Position numbers and translations under genes: made by a program. The notes beneath the pieces are model-generated. The model saw nothing but the letters and a program-made list of their open reading frames with translations, had not been told where the DNA came from and searched no databases. 64,000 nt of DNA from Atopsyche davidsoni (Eukaryota > Arthropoda > Insecta > Trichoptera > Hydrobiosidae), in contig JAILWY010000004.1 of assembly GCA_022113835.1 (NCBI GenBank), positions 1-64,000 of the forward strand, read 5' to 3'. This document shows positions 43,601-53,820 of the stretch, one piece after another (positions within the stretch are counted from its first letter, which is position 1; each line of letters starts with the position of its first letter).

Positions 43601-46293
43601 TATATATATATATATATATATATGACATATGACATATTCCTCATAGGGAGTTCATATTTTAATTCAGTACCTCTTGATTACTCTGATGTTGTTCTATTTG
43701 ACTAAAAAATATTAATTGAAATAAAACTTTGAAATCTTCAGCATATCATGGTCTGCTTCCGATTCTATGGGGCAGTTATGGCGACATTATGCCACGTCTT
43801 TGCCGGCTTATCTGGTGGCTGTTGTTCTGCTGGTTCTACGTGCTGCCATGGCTGACCTGGAGAGCCGCGGGCGCTGCCAATCTCTGCATGCTTCTTTGTG
43901 CGGCCCTCATCTTAAGCCCTACTACCTCATTATGTCAGCGCGCCTGGGCCTCGCTGCCATAGCGTGAGCAAATACTCCTTAATGCATAAAAACTACTTCC
44001 TATGACTCGCTTGAGTGTCTGTGAATAGCTAATTTTTATATTTTGGTTTCGCTTGTAGAGCGGCACCCGTGCTACGTGAGGCCAGTGCGGAGCTGCGGCT
44101 AGGGGCTAGTGCAGCACCACCTTTTCTGCTGCTGCCGCTGCTGCTGCACTGCGTGGCCCTCGGGACAGCGCATGTACTGGCAGCTGTGCTGTGGGCACTG
44201 CTGTTGTGCTCAGGACGTGTGGTGCATGCCGTGGTGCCACGTCTGGCAGGTCTAGCGGGACTGCGACGCGGGTGGGACTGGGCCAGTGTAGCCTTGCGGG
44301 GAGCTCCGGGGGCTGCTGCCGTCCTTCTTACAGCCACTGCCACCGCCTCCTGTGGTGCAGCAGCCCTCATAGCTGGATCTGTCCTCTATTTCACGCTTGT
44401 GAGTTTGGCTAGGTCTTTCAAAATGTCATGTATCACTCTGTTGCTCCACAAATTTGGCTCCTTTATCTCTTTGCATTTATAAAGAGAGACCTGGAAGAAT
44501 TGAGGACTAGGATATGAGTTATATTGAGTTACAAATTTTTTTGGAAATATTTTTTGTTTTCTCTGTTTTCTGTGGTTCTTGAGTTGACTTGTTCACTGGA
44601 ATCAATGAAATAGTAACCTTCCGACTGATAATACTAGCTATATATAACCTGGCTAGTCATCATGTGACTGTCCTGTATTCCTTGGCTAATGTCCTTCTTT
44701 CTTATGCTTCTTTAAAATATAAAATGATTCTGTTAATTTCAATTTGGATTGACATCTTTTTTCAGTTGACCAAGATGTACGAGGACTACTTGGAGAATTT
44801 TGTGTACAAAACGATTTCCAAAGTGGCAAAAAAATTTGTCAAACCCAGAAAAAAAGATGACATTGTTTCTGAAAAAGAATCTAATAGAAAAGTTTGTGAC
44901 ATCCAAAAAGATGAGGTGGACGAATCGCAAGTGCAACTTGTCGAAACCGTCTGTAAGGTCAGCATAAGTTCTGAGACTATTGACAAAGTAATAAAAAAAG
45001 AACCATTAAAAGAAAGAACAATGGATATTGATGATTCCACTGACAAAAGTATAAAAATCACGGAGAAGCCAGACAAATCATCGAGTGCCAAAGACTCTAT
45101 AAATGAAGAAATGGTGTTGATTGGAGATGAAGATGAGTCTGTGCCGAGTTCTTTGCATTTTCACATGGCCATGTTTTTGGTGTGGATTCTCACGACGCTG
45201 CTGTATGTGCCCACACTTCTCACCTGGGCCCACGACTTCAAGTGAGTGACTGATATACAACTGCTGCAAAACTGGTGGGAGATGATAGTTAAATCTGCTG
45301 CTTAACTTCATATTAATATTTCTCTTATATAATTAAACATGCAGTGGCTGTGTCTGACTGCATTTCAATAAAGTGTGTAAATAATTAAATTTTGACTTTA
45401 TATACATACATACAAACACATAACATTTGTTCTAGGTACAGCAAAAGACTGGAGAGAGATCCTTCGTACTTGCCAGCCCTCGTGCTATGCGCCAGTGCTG
45501 CCTTTCTCTGGCAGGCCCGAGTGCCGCGACCATACGTGTCAGTATACTTCCCATTCTGAACTTTTTTTCCTGCTATTGTAGGGTTGTTCCTTGCACTGCA
45601 CTCTCAATTCCTACCCCAATTCGGGATCTTATCAGCATTAATCATCGTAAAAAAAATAAAAATATTATTAGATTAAGTATAAGATCGTTTGATTGAGTCC
45701 TGGTACTGGTTTATTTCCAAACAATGTGGAGATTACACTCTCATAGGCTGCCGACTGGATCTTAGTTTTAAGCACCCGGCAGTCACTAGCATACACCGTG
45801 CAGCTAACTAGCAATTAACTGTAAAAGGTTAAAACCACTAGAGTTTTTTTTTCATTTCTTCTCTAGAGATTTGACAGAAAAAAAAAACCAATTCTTCAAT
45901 CTATTTCAATTTCAATTCTTCAATCTATTTTAAATTCATCTGATGATGTCAGTCTTAGTTTGTGTCCAATGAAACAATAAATGTAATGGATGTTTGATTT
46001 TTGCTCTACATATTAATTGTGAATTTGCTAATGAGGATAGTCGGTGCGGTTTCAGAAAATACTATGGTGTGATGGACAAGGTGCTGTATGGAGCAGCCGT
46101 CACCGCCATTATGGCCGGACCGCTAGCAGTCTACCGGCTCCCGTACATCCTCGTGGCTTGCTTCTGTCTGGTCACTATCCACCAAGCCATTGCCCCCGGT
46201 GTCCCGCCGCTCCCTAAGCCGCTCAACCCGCCCACGCCCAACGTCGACATTGACAAGGTCAAGCTGATGCAGGAGAAACTAGATACAGAGTGA
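34681..46293 (+). CDS. PGAP1: GPI inositol-deacylase PGAP1, 15 exons
   Basis: Removes the inositol acyl chain from GPI anchors in the endoplasmic reticulum, needed for export of GPI-anchored proteins. Exons: 34681-34818, 35633-35724, 35996-36129, 36206-36366, 36764-37027, 37326-37496, 39603-39721, 39787-39921, 41224-41622, 42160-42282, 43742-43963, 44059-44398, 44766-45241, 45436-45537, 46056-46293. All junctions are GT-AG and in phase; total 3114 nt, 1037 aa (family about 900-1030). An N-terminal membrane anchor is followed by [10 protein letters not shown], then [14 protein letters not shown], and the lipase serine motif GHSMGG, split by intron 4. The later catalytic His lies in GHSLNHSHH. 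Several C-terminal membrane segments follow (43780-44400, 45150-46200). An acidic, Lys-rich linker lies in exon 13. No damage is seen; three introns contain transposons. Confidence 0.95.
36398..36660. repeat. Repeat C, degenerate copy in PGAP1 intron 4
   Basis: Starts ATTCAATATTTTTGACAGA and ends near AATCACAAAAGTG. Around 36578-36618 it carries a decayed version of the hairpin-GAAAC-GGTC block seen at 50261-50306. Non-coding. Confidence 0.6.
37646..39353 (-). mobile_element. hAT transposon in PGAP1 intron 6
   Basis: 1708 bp, flanked by the exact 8-bp duplication TGTTATAG (37638-37645 and 39354-39361), the hAT signature. Ends are CAAGGGTGAGCAACC and GTTGCTCATCCCTG; GGCGGGCCGCA occurs inside both ends. 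It was inserted antisense to PGAP1. Confidence 0.95.
37861..39172 (-). pseudogene. hAT transposase (GTF2IRD2/ZBED5-like), broken
   Basis: Pieces in three frames, N to C: 39172-38927 ([14 protein letters not shown], the RNase H-like core), 38529-38275 ([18 protein letters not shown]) and 38268-37861 ([21 protein letters not shown], the hAT C-terminal dimerisation region). The order and motifs match the hAT transposases related to vertebrate GTF2IRD2 and ZBED5 proteins. The N-terminal BED finger is missing and frameshifts separate the pieces, so it is inactive. Confidence 0.85.
40057..41074 (-). mobile_element. piggyBac-like element, deleted copy 2, in PGAP1 intron 8
   Basis: 1018 bp between TTAA sites (40057-40060, 41071-41074). 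Ends CCCTTTCCACTCC and GGAGTGGAAAGGG are a perfect 13-bp inverted repeat. Beside the right end, two copies of a near-perfect palindrome, CCAATGTCGAGTG / CACTCGACATTGG, lie at about 40984-41010 and 41027-41060. Same family as 5434-6492. It lacks the catalytic core. Confidence 0.95.
40232..40633 (-). pseudogene. piggyBac-like transposase, C-terminal part
   Basis: 133 open codons starting [18 protein letters not shown] and ending with a cysteine-rich zinc module ([25 protein letters not shown]). This equals the last quarter of a piggyBac transposase. The DDD catalytic residues would lie upstream and are gone. Compared with the copy at 5654 it retains more N-terminal residues and no frameshift. 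Confidence 0.85.
42326..43598 (-). mobile_element. mariner transposon in PGAP1 intron 10
   Basis: 1273 bp, flanked by TA. Terminal inverted repeats of about 27 bp, CGAGGGCGGTCCGATAAATA... and its near-exact complement ending CGGACCGCCCTCG. An (AT)n microsatellite follows at 43599-43622. It contains an almost full-length transposase gene antisense to PGAP1. Confidence 0.97.
42390..43417 (-). pseudogene. mariner (DD34D) transposase, nearly full-length
   Basis: About 340 codons of homology. The reading starts at an ATG near 43417 ([10 protein letters not shown]) and is interrupted by a TGA at codon 11. The 275-codon frame 43384-42557 then has the helix-turn-helix region, VTVDETWI with the first catalytic Asp, HHDNAPAH with the second, and [10 protein letters not shown] with the third. 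A frameshift in an A-rich run near 42570-42580 moves the end (LAGQKF...GDYFEK) to the frame at 42587-42390. Two lesions only, so the copy is fairly young but dead. Confidence 0.95.
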
Positions 46294-46481
46294 CATCAGG
46301 GCTCCTCTACAGAATAAGTCTGTACAAATGAAAGCCCGTATTTTTCCATACAATCAAATGAACCATACGGTGAGAATGCACTCCCTGCTGACTTCCCTTC
46401 GGCTTGTAAATCCGTGTTCTAGCTGCAAATACTTTTTTCATTTATTATTTTTATGTAATGCTTTTACAGCCTTTGTTGTGA

Positions 46482-46487
46482 AATAAA
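46482..46487 (+). terminator. PGAP1 polyadenylation signal
   Basis: AATAAA about 190 bp after the stop codon, the first good signal downstream. The cleavage site would lie near 46500. Confidence 0.6.
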
Positions 46488-46499
46488 TAAACCAGTCTA

Positions 46500-47873
46500 C
46501 AATAAAATAATATGTAAAATATTTGATCCCATGAATTTTGAAAAGATAGGCTTGTACTGTAGATAATTTATGTTTTAATTACACGATGCACAGATTAAAA
46601 CTGATAATTACTTTAACAGAACAGAGGTGGGATTCAAAACTTCACATCTGGCCATCATAGCCAGGGGACTTGATTCTTTGGTGAGAATATTTAGCAGTAT
46701 TTATGTGCATGAAACTGATACACATGTGCCATTGAATTGTTATGATACTTTTATTTACAATTTTTTTTTTATTTCATATATATTTTGTTCTCTTCCAAAC
46801 CTCCATCCGTCAAATAAAATGAAGAATTTTCAGGATATTGACTGAATCATGCTTCAAGCATTCAAACTTATTATAATATCAGTTATACAATAATAATAAA
46901 TCCATCTCTCAGTTGATGGGCATACTGATCTAAAATTTTTAAGCTTTACTAAAGTTTCAAATAAAGCAGTTTTTATGTGTTGGAAAACCCAATTTTTTAT
47001 CTTTAGTAATTGTTGAATATTTAATAGATTACTTATCATACTGTCTAGGTTTATTTCGTAAACAATACCTTTAAGATACACTTCACATAAAACAACGGAA
47101 AACAATAATTATTGCTTGATATGACATTTTTCTCGTTTCATGTCTACACCTAAAAGATATTAACTCAAGAACCCTGGATGGGTGCTTAATGCTAATCTAT
47201 AACATATTTCCCAGTTGAACTAGTATTTAAAGAGACCTAGAGTTTATAGAAGATAGAAAGTCCCACGCAAGCGTTGCGTACGACTCTGCTCACAAGTGAA
47301 AGCCTCAATAGGCAATTATAAATTATATCCCACAAAGATGTGAACTCTCACTTCTTGGGAGATTACATGTTTCTGAAGTCAGTTATGCGTGTGGTCAAGC
47401 ACTCGGGGCTGACTTTTCTAGTCACCTATTTATTAATCGATTATTACTAAAGTACACAATTGTTCTGAACTGTTCCTCATATATGTGAATTAAAAAGTAT
47501 TTACTATATATATTAATAATATTATGACAATTTTCTTATGACGGGCATATTGTAAATATTTAATATAGTTATTCTTCAGAACAATACAATCCAGTATTAC
47601 ATGACTAACCCCCTATTTACACGAACTCTTCTACAAATATAATACTAATATTTTTTTGCATAATCAATGCTCCTAAATTTTGACAAAATATTTATTCATT
47701 TGTTTCAATGAATTCGAACTGGCTTTGAAAACAACAGAACTAGCATATCATTCATTATTGGAAGCGTGTATTTCCATATCTGCACAAATATACTCTCTCC
47801 AAGTGCCAGACAGTAGATAAAAATAATCTCATTACGTAAAAACACCATCAATACATCTTTTCATGGTGGCAGC
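46500..47873. other. Intergenic stretch without a supported gene
   Basis: AT-rich; short open frames on both strands have no recognisable content. No repeats with clear ends were seen. Confidence 0.5.
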
Positions 47874-48530
47874 TTAACACATTGTGATCGGGTGATTTTT
47901 TTGTCACCTAGGGGCTGAGATCGGGGGTTTTTTTGATATATACGTCTCAAATTACAGTTTCTGTAAAATAGCCATATCTTTCGAACTATTGGATATTTTT
48001 CAAAAAAACTTTTAGTGTCTTAATCTAAAATAATTGCTTTATTTATTTATTATACATACATGTTTTGTTCACAAAATTACTATACAATAAATGAAATGGA
48101 AAGCGAAAAACACACTTTTACGATCAAAATTACATTGTTATAAAAAATCACAATATTTTTGAAATTTTTTATTAGATCTAATCAGAAACAAAACAACCTA
48201 ATAATGCGTCAACGCGATAGCGTACAAAACACAGTCTCTGTATATTTAGTTTGCAGTAATAACTATTGTGTTCTGTTGTGTATAGTTTACCGTTATTTTT
48301 TATGACCATGGTTTCAAATACTTCGATATTTGTTTGTGTCGTCAGGTGGTCTAATGTTTGTAAACAGCTGGCAAAAGATACGGCACCGGTACCTGCTCGG
48401 GTAAAGCGAGCGTTCATCTGTTTCCCGTAGACCACCGCCAGTCTATGCAGAACGCATAAATGTGTCTCCCGGCCTCTACCGCCAAGCAGCGAGGAACGCA
48501 TTTATGCGTCTCCCGATCACAATGTGTTAA
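47874..48530. mobile_element. TTAA-flanked non-autonomous element (piggyBac-like)
   Basis: 657 bp bounded by TTAA, with inverted ends CACATTGTGATCGGG and CCCGATCACAATGTG (15 bp, perfect). Close to the right end, two copies of a motif with AACGCAT and ATGCGTCTCCC (one changed to ATGTGT) form small palindromes. A 107-codon minus-strand frame over this end is likely chance. The layout repeats that of the other two TTAA families here. Confidence 0.88.
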
Positions 48531-50198
48531 TTGTTTATTTATATCATTAGTGGATCTTTTCATACAATTTCTAGGAAAACGGGGGCGACTTGCAGTACTG
48601 TCGTTTCAATTGTAATTTATATCTAATTTAGATTTGTTTCCTATGTGATTATGTACTAAACAATCTGTAGCTGCTTAAAAAAATTGCCATTTTTAAATTT
48701 AAAATAAATCTATATTAAAAGAATTATAATTTTTGGAAAGGAGTTCTAGTTGATATGTTCGATAATCAAACTACGCTAATGATAAGATTAAAAAAAAACA
48801 AATAAATAGTATCACAAATTTTTCAAAAAATAATGTACCCTTGACAAATAGGCGAAAGTGTTGGTAAATGCTGTAGTGTAGAAATGTTAAGAACGTTTTT
48901 TCTTTGACGAGAATACTTGCCGATGTTATACTAACATTTCATAATTAGTTTGAAGATATAGTTGTTTTTCAGAGCTCACAGTAACCGGCTAAAGAAACAG
49001 GAAACATTGGGACCATATATATATATATATACACATACATAAAGATAAGAACACCAAAAGGTATTTTGCTTATACATGTGTGGTCCCGAGGTAAAACAGA
49101 GCCCTGCATTTGTATGTGCACTATGCATTATGTGCAGATGAAAAATAACTCAATTTAATGTGCCAAGTGGTAGATATTGTTTCCTTACATACAAATACAA
49201 GTAAATGAATTTTGATAGTCTGAATAAAATGTACCTTAAAACTATCTAGATAGGTAAATATTATCATTAGGTATATCAATGACAGCATTTTTGCCTGATT
49301 TATATCAATTCTTGTTACTATGCAGAGGCTTGTGGCATGTTTTGCAACATTGCAGACCTCAACTGAAATACTTATTCCCGCTCTAGCTGCATGGTTTTAT
49401 CTGTATTTAAATCAGGTTACCTTGTTTATTTACACTCCGGGCAGGCATGCTGCAGATCTAGCACGGTCTAATAATGCTATAATAGTCCCTTACCCTGTGT
49501 TAATTATGATTTTATTATATAATAAATTGAATTTTAATTTTAAAAAAAATATCCACTGTTTTCCTTATTCACTGGAATTATGTGAAATCACCACCAATGC
49601 GGTACACACTCTTCCTAAATATTGTAAAATTAAAAATTTTACCAGCGCTGGTGATATTTTGTCAAAACTTAAGGCATATAATAGGTTTTTAATGCATGCA
49701 AGTGAAAATGAACTAGAAAATGTATATTTTGCTCATTGAGTTCAAGCCTGGAGTTTCACATTAATTTAAACGAAATCTAGTGCCTCATAAAACTGTTTAT
49801 AATTTTTACTATTCTGTGATATAGTCAAGAGTTAGTCTAATTTGGTATTTTAGGCACAGATATAAATAAATACATGAATGTTATATTGAACAATACTAGT
49901 CATAATGTACATAATTTGCAAGTTGAATTTCCTGCGAGTTTCAATTAATTCAAACTGTTGACTTTACGTTACTCTTTTTCAAATGATAGTTCACACTGAA
50001 AGTTAATAAAGTTATTGAAATCAAGTGTTTTTTTTTTTACTGACCATTCTTATACTTCCTGAACAGATTCAGATGTATGCTCTCCCTATGTCCACAGTCA
50101 AACTGGTCAAAGTGCATGTGCATGTTCATCGAATAAAGATTATTTCATTGTAAACAATCGCACATCACATTTTCTTATAATTCAACATTGTTTAGTCA
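48531..50198. other. Intergenic stretch with one unexplained frame
   Basis: Contains an (AT/AC)n run near 49015-49040 and one frame of 139 codons (49320-49739, listed separately). Otherwise nothing is recognised. Confidence 0.4.
49320..49739 (+). CDS. Unrecognised 139-codon frame
   Basis: The longest unexplained frame outside repeats. It has no obvious low complexity. The N-terminal half is hydrophobic; the C-terminal half is mixed and charged and includes Cys residues (HCFPYSLELCEIT). The context ...TTACTATGCAG is directly before the ATG, so it could be a 3' exon accepted at CAG (49319-49323) rather than a gene start. No family is recognised; it may be a decayed mobile-element fragment or chance. 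Confidence 0.2.
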   Translation: MQRLVACFATLQTSTEILIPALAAWFYLYLNQVTLFIYTPGRHAADLARSNNAIIVPYPVLIMILLYNKLNFNFKKNIHCFPYSLELCEITTNAVHTLPKYCKIKNFTSAGDILSKLKAYNRFLMHASENELENVYFAH

Positions 50199-50350
50199 AG
50201 AAATTCAATATTTTTGACAGAGTACTTGGTGGAATTCCATTTTAATATTTTTTAATAAATGACTGTTTGATAATGCCAACGTGAAAGGTTGGCGAAACCG
50301 GTCACTAATAAAAACAAAAATGTGGAAAATCACTCAAGTATTTTATTCAA
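50199..50350 (+). repeat. Repeat C with hammerhead-like core
   Basis: Starts ATTCAATATTTTTGACAGAG and ends ATCACTCAAGTATTTTATT. The middle has TTTGATAA, hairpin GCCAAC/GTTGGC, GAAAC and CGGTC, that is a hammerhead layout with a changed first core. It resembles the terminal repeat of a Penelope-like element. Confidence 0.55.
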
Positions 50351-50833
50351 AAATATTGTTTAGTCATTTGAAATGTTAAGTAAAAGTATTTTGATGGTAT
50401 GAATTTTTATTTTTAAATGTAAAATTATTCACACCACAGGTGAATTTCTTGTTGAGATTTTTTATTCTATGTCTCACTAATACTCTCACAGTTAATATTA
50501 TCAAATTTAATCTTAAACACAACAATTCATGACTGCAAAACTTTAAAATTTTAGTTTTTTCACAAGTAAAATCACGAGGCGGCCTGATCTAATTTAAGAA
50601 ATCTGTTTTGCGTTTTGAGAAACGGTTTTTGGAAAAATTATGCTCACATAAAAGCTAAATCAACAAACTTTCAATCTCGTTCATACCATTCATAGTGCTC
50701 ACAAGTAAGCATACTGGCGGCTTTGGCAACAATTTAAATAATAAAACGGCAGGTATTTAAGATCTTTAATATATTTTAATTACTTAAAAATTTAAAATTA
50801 GTTAAAAACAAGCTAGATGGGAGAAAGCGAGTA

Positions 50834-51118
50834 TCACTCTTTAGGTCTGTTCCTCTTGCCGGGTGGACGCTTGGAAGCCTCGGGAGTCTGCCACTGAAGC
50901 GGTTTGCGTCGGTACATAGGCCAAGGCGGCACGGTGAGAACTGTGGCCAGGAGAAAGCCAGCGCCGAGGATGTACACGGACTGAGAGAACTGCTGCACGA
51001 TGTAGCCCCACGCCAGCCCGACCACGCTGAACAGCGTGATGATAAACCGGTACAGCTGCTCCGAGCGCGCCTGGCCAGCGTAGTCGATGTACGTGGGGAT
51101 CGATTTGAATAAGTCCAT
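50834..51118 (-). CDS. SPCS1: Signal peptidase complex subunit 1 (SPCS1/Spc12)
   Basis: 94 aa, single exon, usual family length about 80-105. It is a non-catalytic subunit of the endoplasmic reticulum signal peptidase, which removes signal peptides from secreted and membrane proteins. It starts MDLFKSIPTYIDYAGQ, has the family's conserved DxxGQ, two membrane segments at about residues 24-44 (ITLFSVVGLAWGYIVQQFS) and 48-66, then WPMYRRKPLQW and a basic cytosolic tail ending in KRNRPKE. The start is the first ATG after an in-frame-free 5' region. An intact, conserved gene. It may also have other frames over it, which are chance. Confidence 0.96.
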   Translation of the reverse strand: MDLFKSIPTYIDYAGQARSEQLYRFIITLFSVVGLAWGYIVQQFSQSVYILGAGFLLATVLTVPPWPMYRRKPLQWQTPEASKRPPGKRNRPKE

Positions 51119-51744
51119 GTTGAGAAGTCCTCGATCAGTAACAAACTTTTATACGTAATACTTATGAATGTGTGTTTTACGCTAATATGCCTTTTATTTA
51201 TCTCTCTGAGCGCAATATGTCAAAGCGTCTGATGACACGTCGAGCTGGGGAGAGATGTTGCCACAGCGAACATCTAGATTGCATATTTATATGTATTTCA
51301 TATTTCTCTGTTTAAAAAGACTTTCACCGTTCGGTGTTTGAAATCACGGAAGGATATTCGATTATAATAAGATCAATAAAATATCTGAATCAAAGATAAA
51401 TCTAAATTCGTGCTCGTGAAAAATTATGTCCAATCGGATAACAGCAATTCAAGGTTGCTTTAATAGAAAAGTGTTGGTAGCGTCTGTGTAAAGTAAAAGT
51501 ACCTACTTAGTTTATTAATAAAATAAAACGAGGGAATTTCTTATATATAGAGCTAACAGTACAAATATTTATTATTTCATATAAATATAATAAATCAATT
51601 CAAATATTCATAATAAATCAGTTCAAATGGCGCCATAGTTTGTGGAAAATAAACCCTAAAAAAATATTGCATTAAAGTTAGGAGAGATATAGGTAATAGG
51701 GATAATTTTTTTGTAAATTAGATTAAATGAAAATCTATTTATCA
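51119..51744. other. SPCS1 upstream region
   Basis: Contains the likely 5'UTR and promoter. No defined motif can be supported and no other gene is seen. Confidence 0.4.
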
Positions 51745-52500
51745 ATTATTTGTTAATTTAGCCCTATTATAAGCTTTACTTATTTAACTAACAGTTGAAA
51801 TTACCTTTTATCATTTTGGCATATTAATTTCAGAACTATAATTATTTAAAAACGACCAGTGTGTGAGCAGCGGTAGTCAGCATTGTCGCGCACATAATTG
51901 CGGCCTGAATTCCATCCAGTGCAATCTACATGAGCCCAAAGCCCACAAGAAGTGCACTGGAACCACATTTTATTGTCTCGCCTGAATTCACCGCATACAA
52001 TACACCGGTCACCAGATCTTTTGCATCGTCATTTGTATTCTCCTCCGAAATATTATTCGATTCCTGCATAATTTGTTTCTTTACTTTCTGAGAACCCACA
52101 TTCTGCGGTTTGCCTTTCGAGGCTTTAACCTTCTTTTTTGATTGTGGTGTCTTTGTCAAATTGTTACAAGCTGCTTCTTTTTTTCTTATCTTGTCTTAAG
52201 GACATATGGCTAAAATACCTTTTTTCATTGAAGTTAGGTTGTGTAGGCAACGGGGGTCACCCGATTCCGATTGCCTACATCGCCAAGAAAACGAAAAAAA
52301 AAATCAAACCAAAAAAGTTAAAGCCGTAATGGCAAACTGGGTTTTAAATCACTATCAAAAATGCTAGAGTCATTACATATCACAAGAATATAAAGAAACA
52401 CCACGTAATTTGAGCCTTACTTTCGGATTTGTTCACTCGAAAAATTAGATCGGAAGAATTAGAGTGAGCCGTCGTCAGGGTGCCTTACCTGTGCACAGGT
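51745..52500 (-). mobile_element. pogo/Tigger-like transposon remnant, copy 2
   Basis: Same repeat as 33030-33700. On the minus strand a better-preserved coding end is visible: a Lys-rich stretch (KKKVKASKGKP) and then, in the next frame, a zinc finger C-x2-C (CIVCGEF), C-x2-C (CTSCGLW), AHVDC, then a stop near 51852. This is the C-terminal zinc finger found in pogo/Tigger-type transposases. The DDE domain is missing. Confidence 0.6.
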
Positions 52501-52769
52501 AGCGATTGTTGACTTTTTCCAAGTCACGTATGCACCTTTATCAGACAACTATCCGGCACTATCATGAATCCCAGGTTGCATGATATTCAATACAATATTC
52601 TGCAAAACTTTTTACATCTTGTATAATGTTAGTCTTGCACCTCTGGCTGTGTCCTATTCATTCATTTGTAAAAAAATAAATGGCAGGTTAAATTAGATGT
52701 CCAAATCTTACACCCCCAATTAAGCCGATGTCTCGTAACATCAATATTTGGTTAGATTGTCAGTTTTTG

Positions 52770-53820
52770 ATGTTAAAATTAGATGCGGTCTCTTGAACGC
52801 TCTCAGACATGTCTCGTCACCCTCGATGTTAGAAACGCCTTCAACAGTGCCTCTTGGGACATCATCCTCGGAGCATTAGAAAAGAAGCGCATATCTGCTA
52901 CCTCCGCCGGACCATCGCCAGCTACTTCGAGGACCGTGTCGTCCGCTACTCCACAGCAGGTGCCCCCCCAGCCGTGAGACACCTCACGTGGATAATATGC
53001 GGCTACCGCACGATCTCGGGAGACGCAGCTCTGGTGATAGCAAGCATGCCGCTGGTAGATCTGATGGCCCGAGAACGCCAAAAGATCTACGAGGCGAGAA
53101 AACAAAAGGAAGACCTCGTCGTTATCAGGACCAGCATGAGGGCAGACGTCACCGAGACTTGGCAACAGCGATGGGCGGCATCCACCAAAAGGCGCTGGAC
53201 GCGAAGACTCATCCCGGACATCCGCCCGTGGATCTCGCGACGTCACGGCCAGGTCACCTACAGGCTGACCCAACTCCTCTCGGAGCACGGCTGCTTCAGT
53301 AGCTACCTCGGGAGGATTGGCCGACCTGCCGACGTAAGCTGCCCACTGTGCGACGACTACAGTGACGACCCAGAGCACGCCCTTTTCAACTGCGGAGCGA
53401 CCGAAGTGGAGCGATGGTGACTCCGGAATAGCGTTGGCATTGTCTGGACAGCGGACGAGCTAGTGCCGTCCATGCTCAAGGACCAGCGAGCTTGGGACGG
53501 AGTCGTCTCCTTTGCCGAGAAGACCATGACCCGAAGGGGGGAGCTCGAAAGGCAACGCCAAATAGCCTCCAGAACTCCGACCTGAGGAGAAGCCCACGGA
53601 CCAGACAAGAACGGCGCTGAAGAGGATCGAGAGCTGAAGAGCATGAGACACCATTTTCATGCTATTCAGCTTTCATGTTTTTCAGCGCATCAACTAACGG
53701 AGACGCTGTCTCCATAGATAGTAAGGGACGAATGTCAGAGACGAATAGAAGGGAGGGGAGGCAGACTGGGGAACAGCGAAAAGTGCGCTCCCTGGGAAAC
53801 TCCCCCTCACGAATGAATGA
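52770..53820 (+). mobile_element. R1-clade non-LTR retrotransposon, deleted and 5'-truncated
   Basis: 52783-52860 encodes LVTLDVRNAFNSASWDIIL, written here as LDVRNAFNSASW, the start of the RT palm domain. About 100 bp later the frame shifts. 52970-53420 then encodes the RT thumb and C-terminal end, with a zinc motif CPLCD...HALFNC. The YADD catalytic block between them is deleted. GC-rich in an AT-rich background, which marks it as foreign. The 3'UTR runs to about 53820. Confidence 0.85.
52854..53420 (+). pseudogene. R1-clade reverse transcriptase, C-terminal part
   Basis: 188 codons: RRTIASYFEDRVVRYSTAG is the RT region before the catalytic block. The deletion joins it to the region LTWIICGYRTIS near residue 43, followed by TKRRWTRRLIPDIRPW and the C-terminal CCHC-like finger. 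Ends at TGA after VERW. Inactive. Intron-free and GC-rich. Confidence 0.8.

Noticed and set aside
44029..44370. 113-codon Ala/Arg-rich minus-strand frame
   Set aside because: Shadow of PGAP1 exon 12.
48178..48501. 107-codon minus-strand frame
   Set aside because: Falls wholly within the TTAA-flanked element and runs through its palindromic end; no family recognised.
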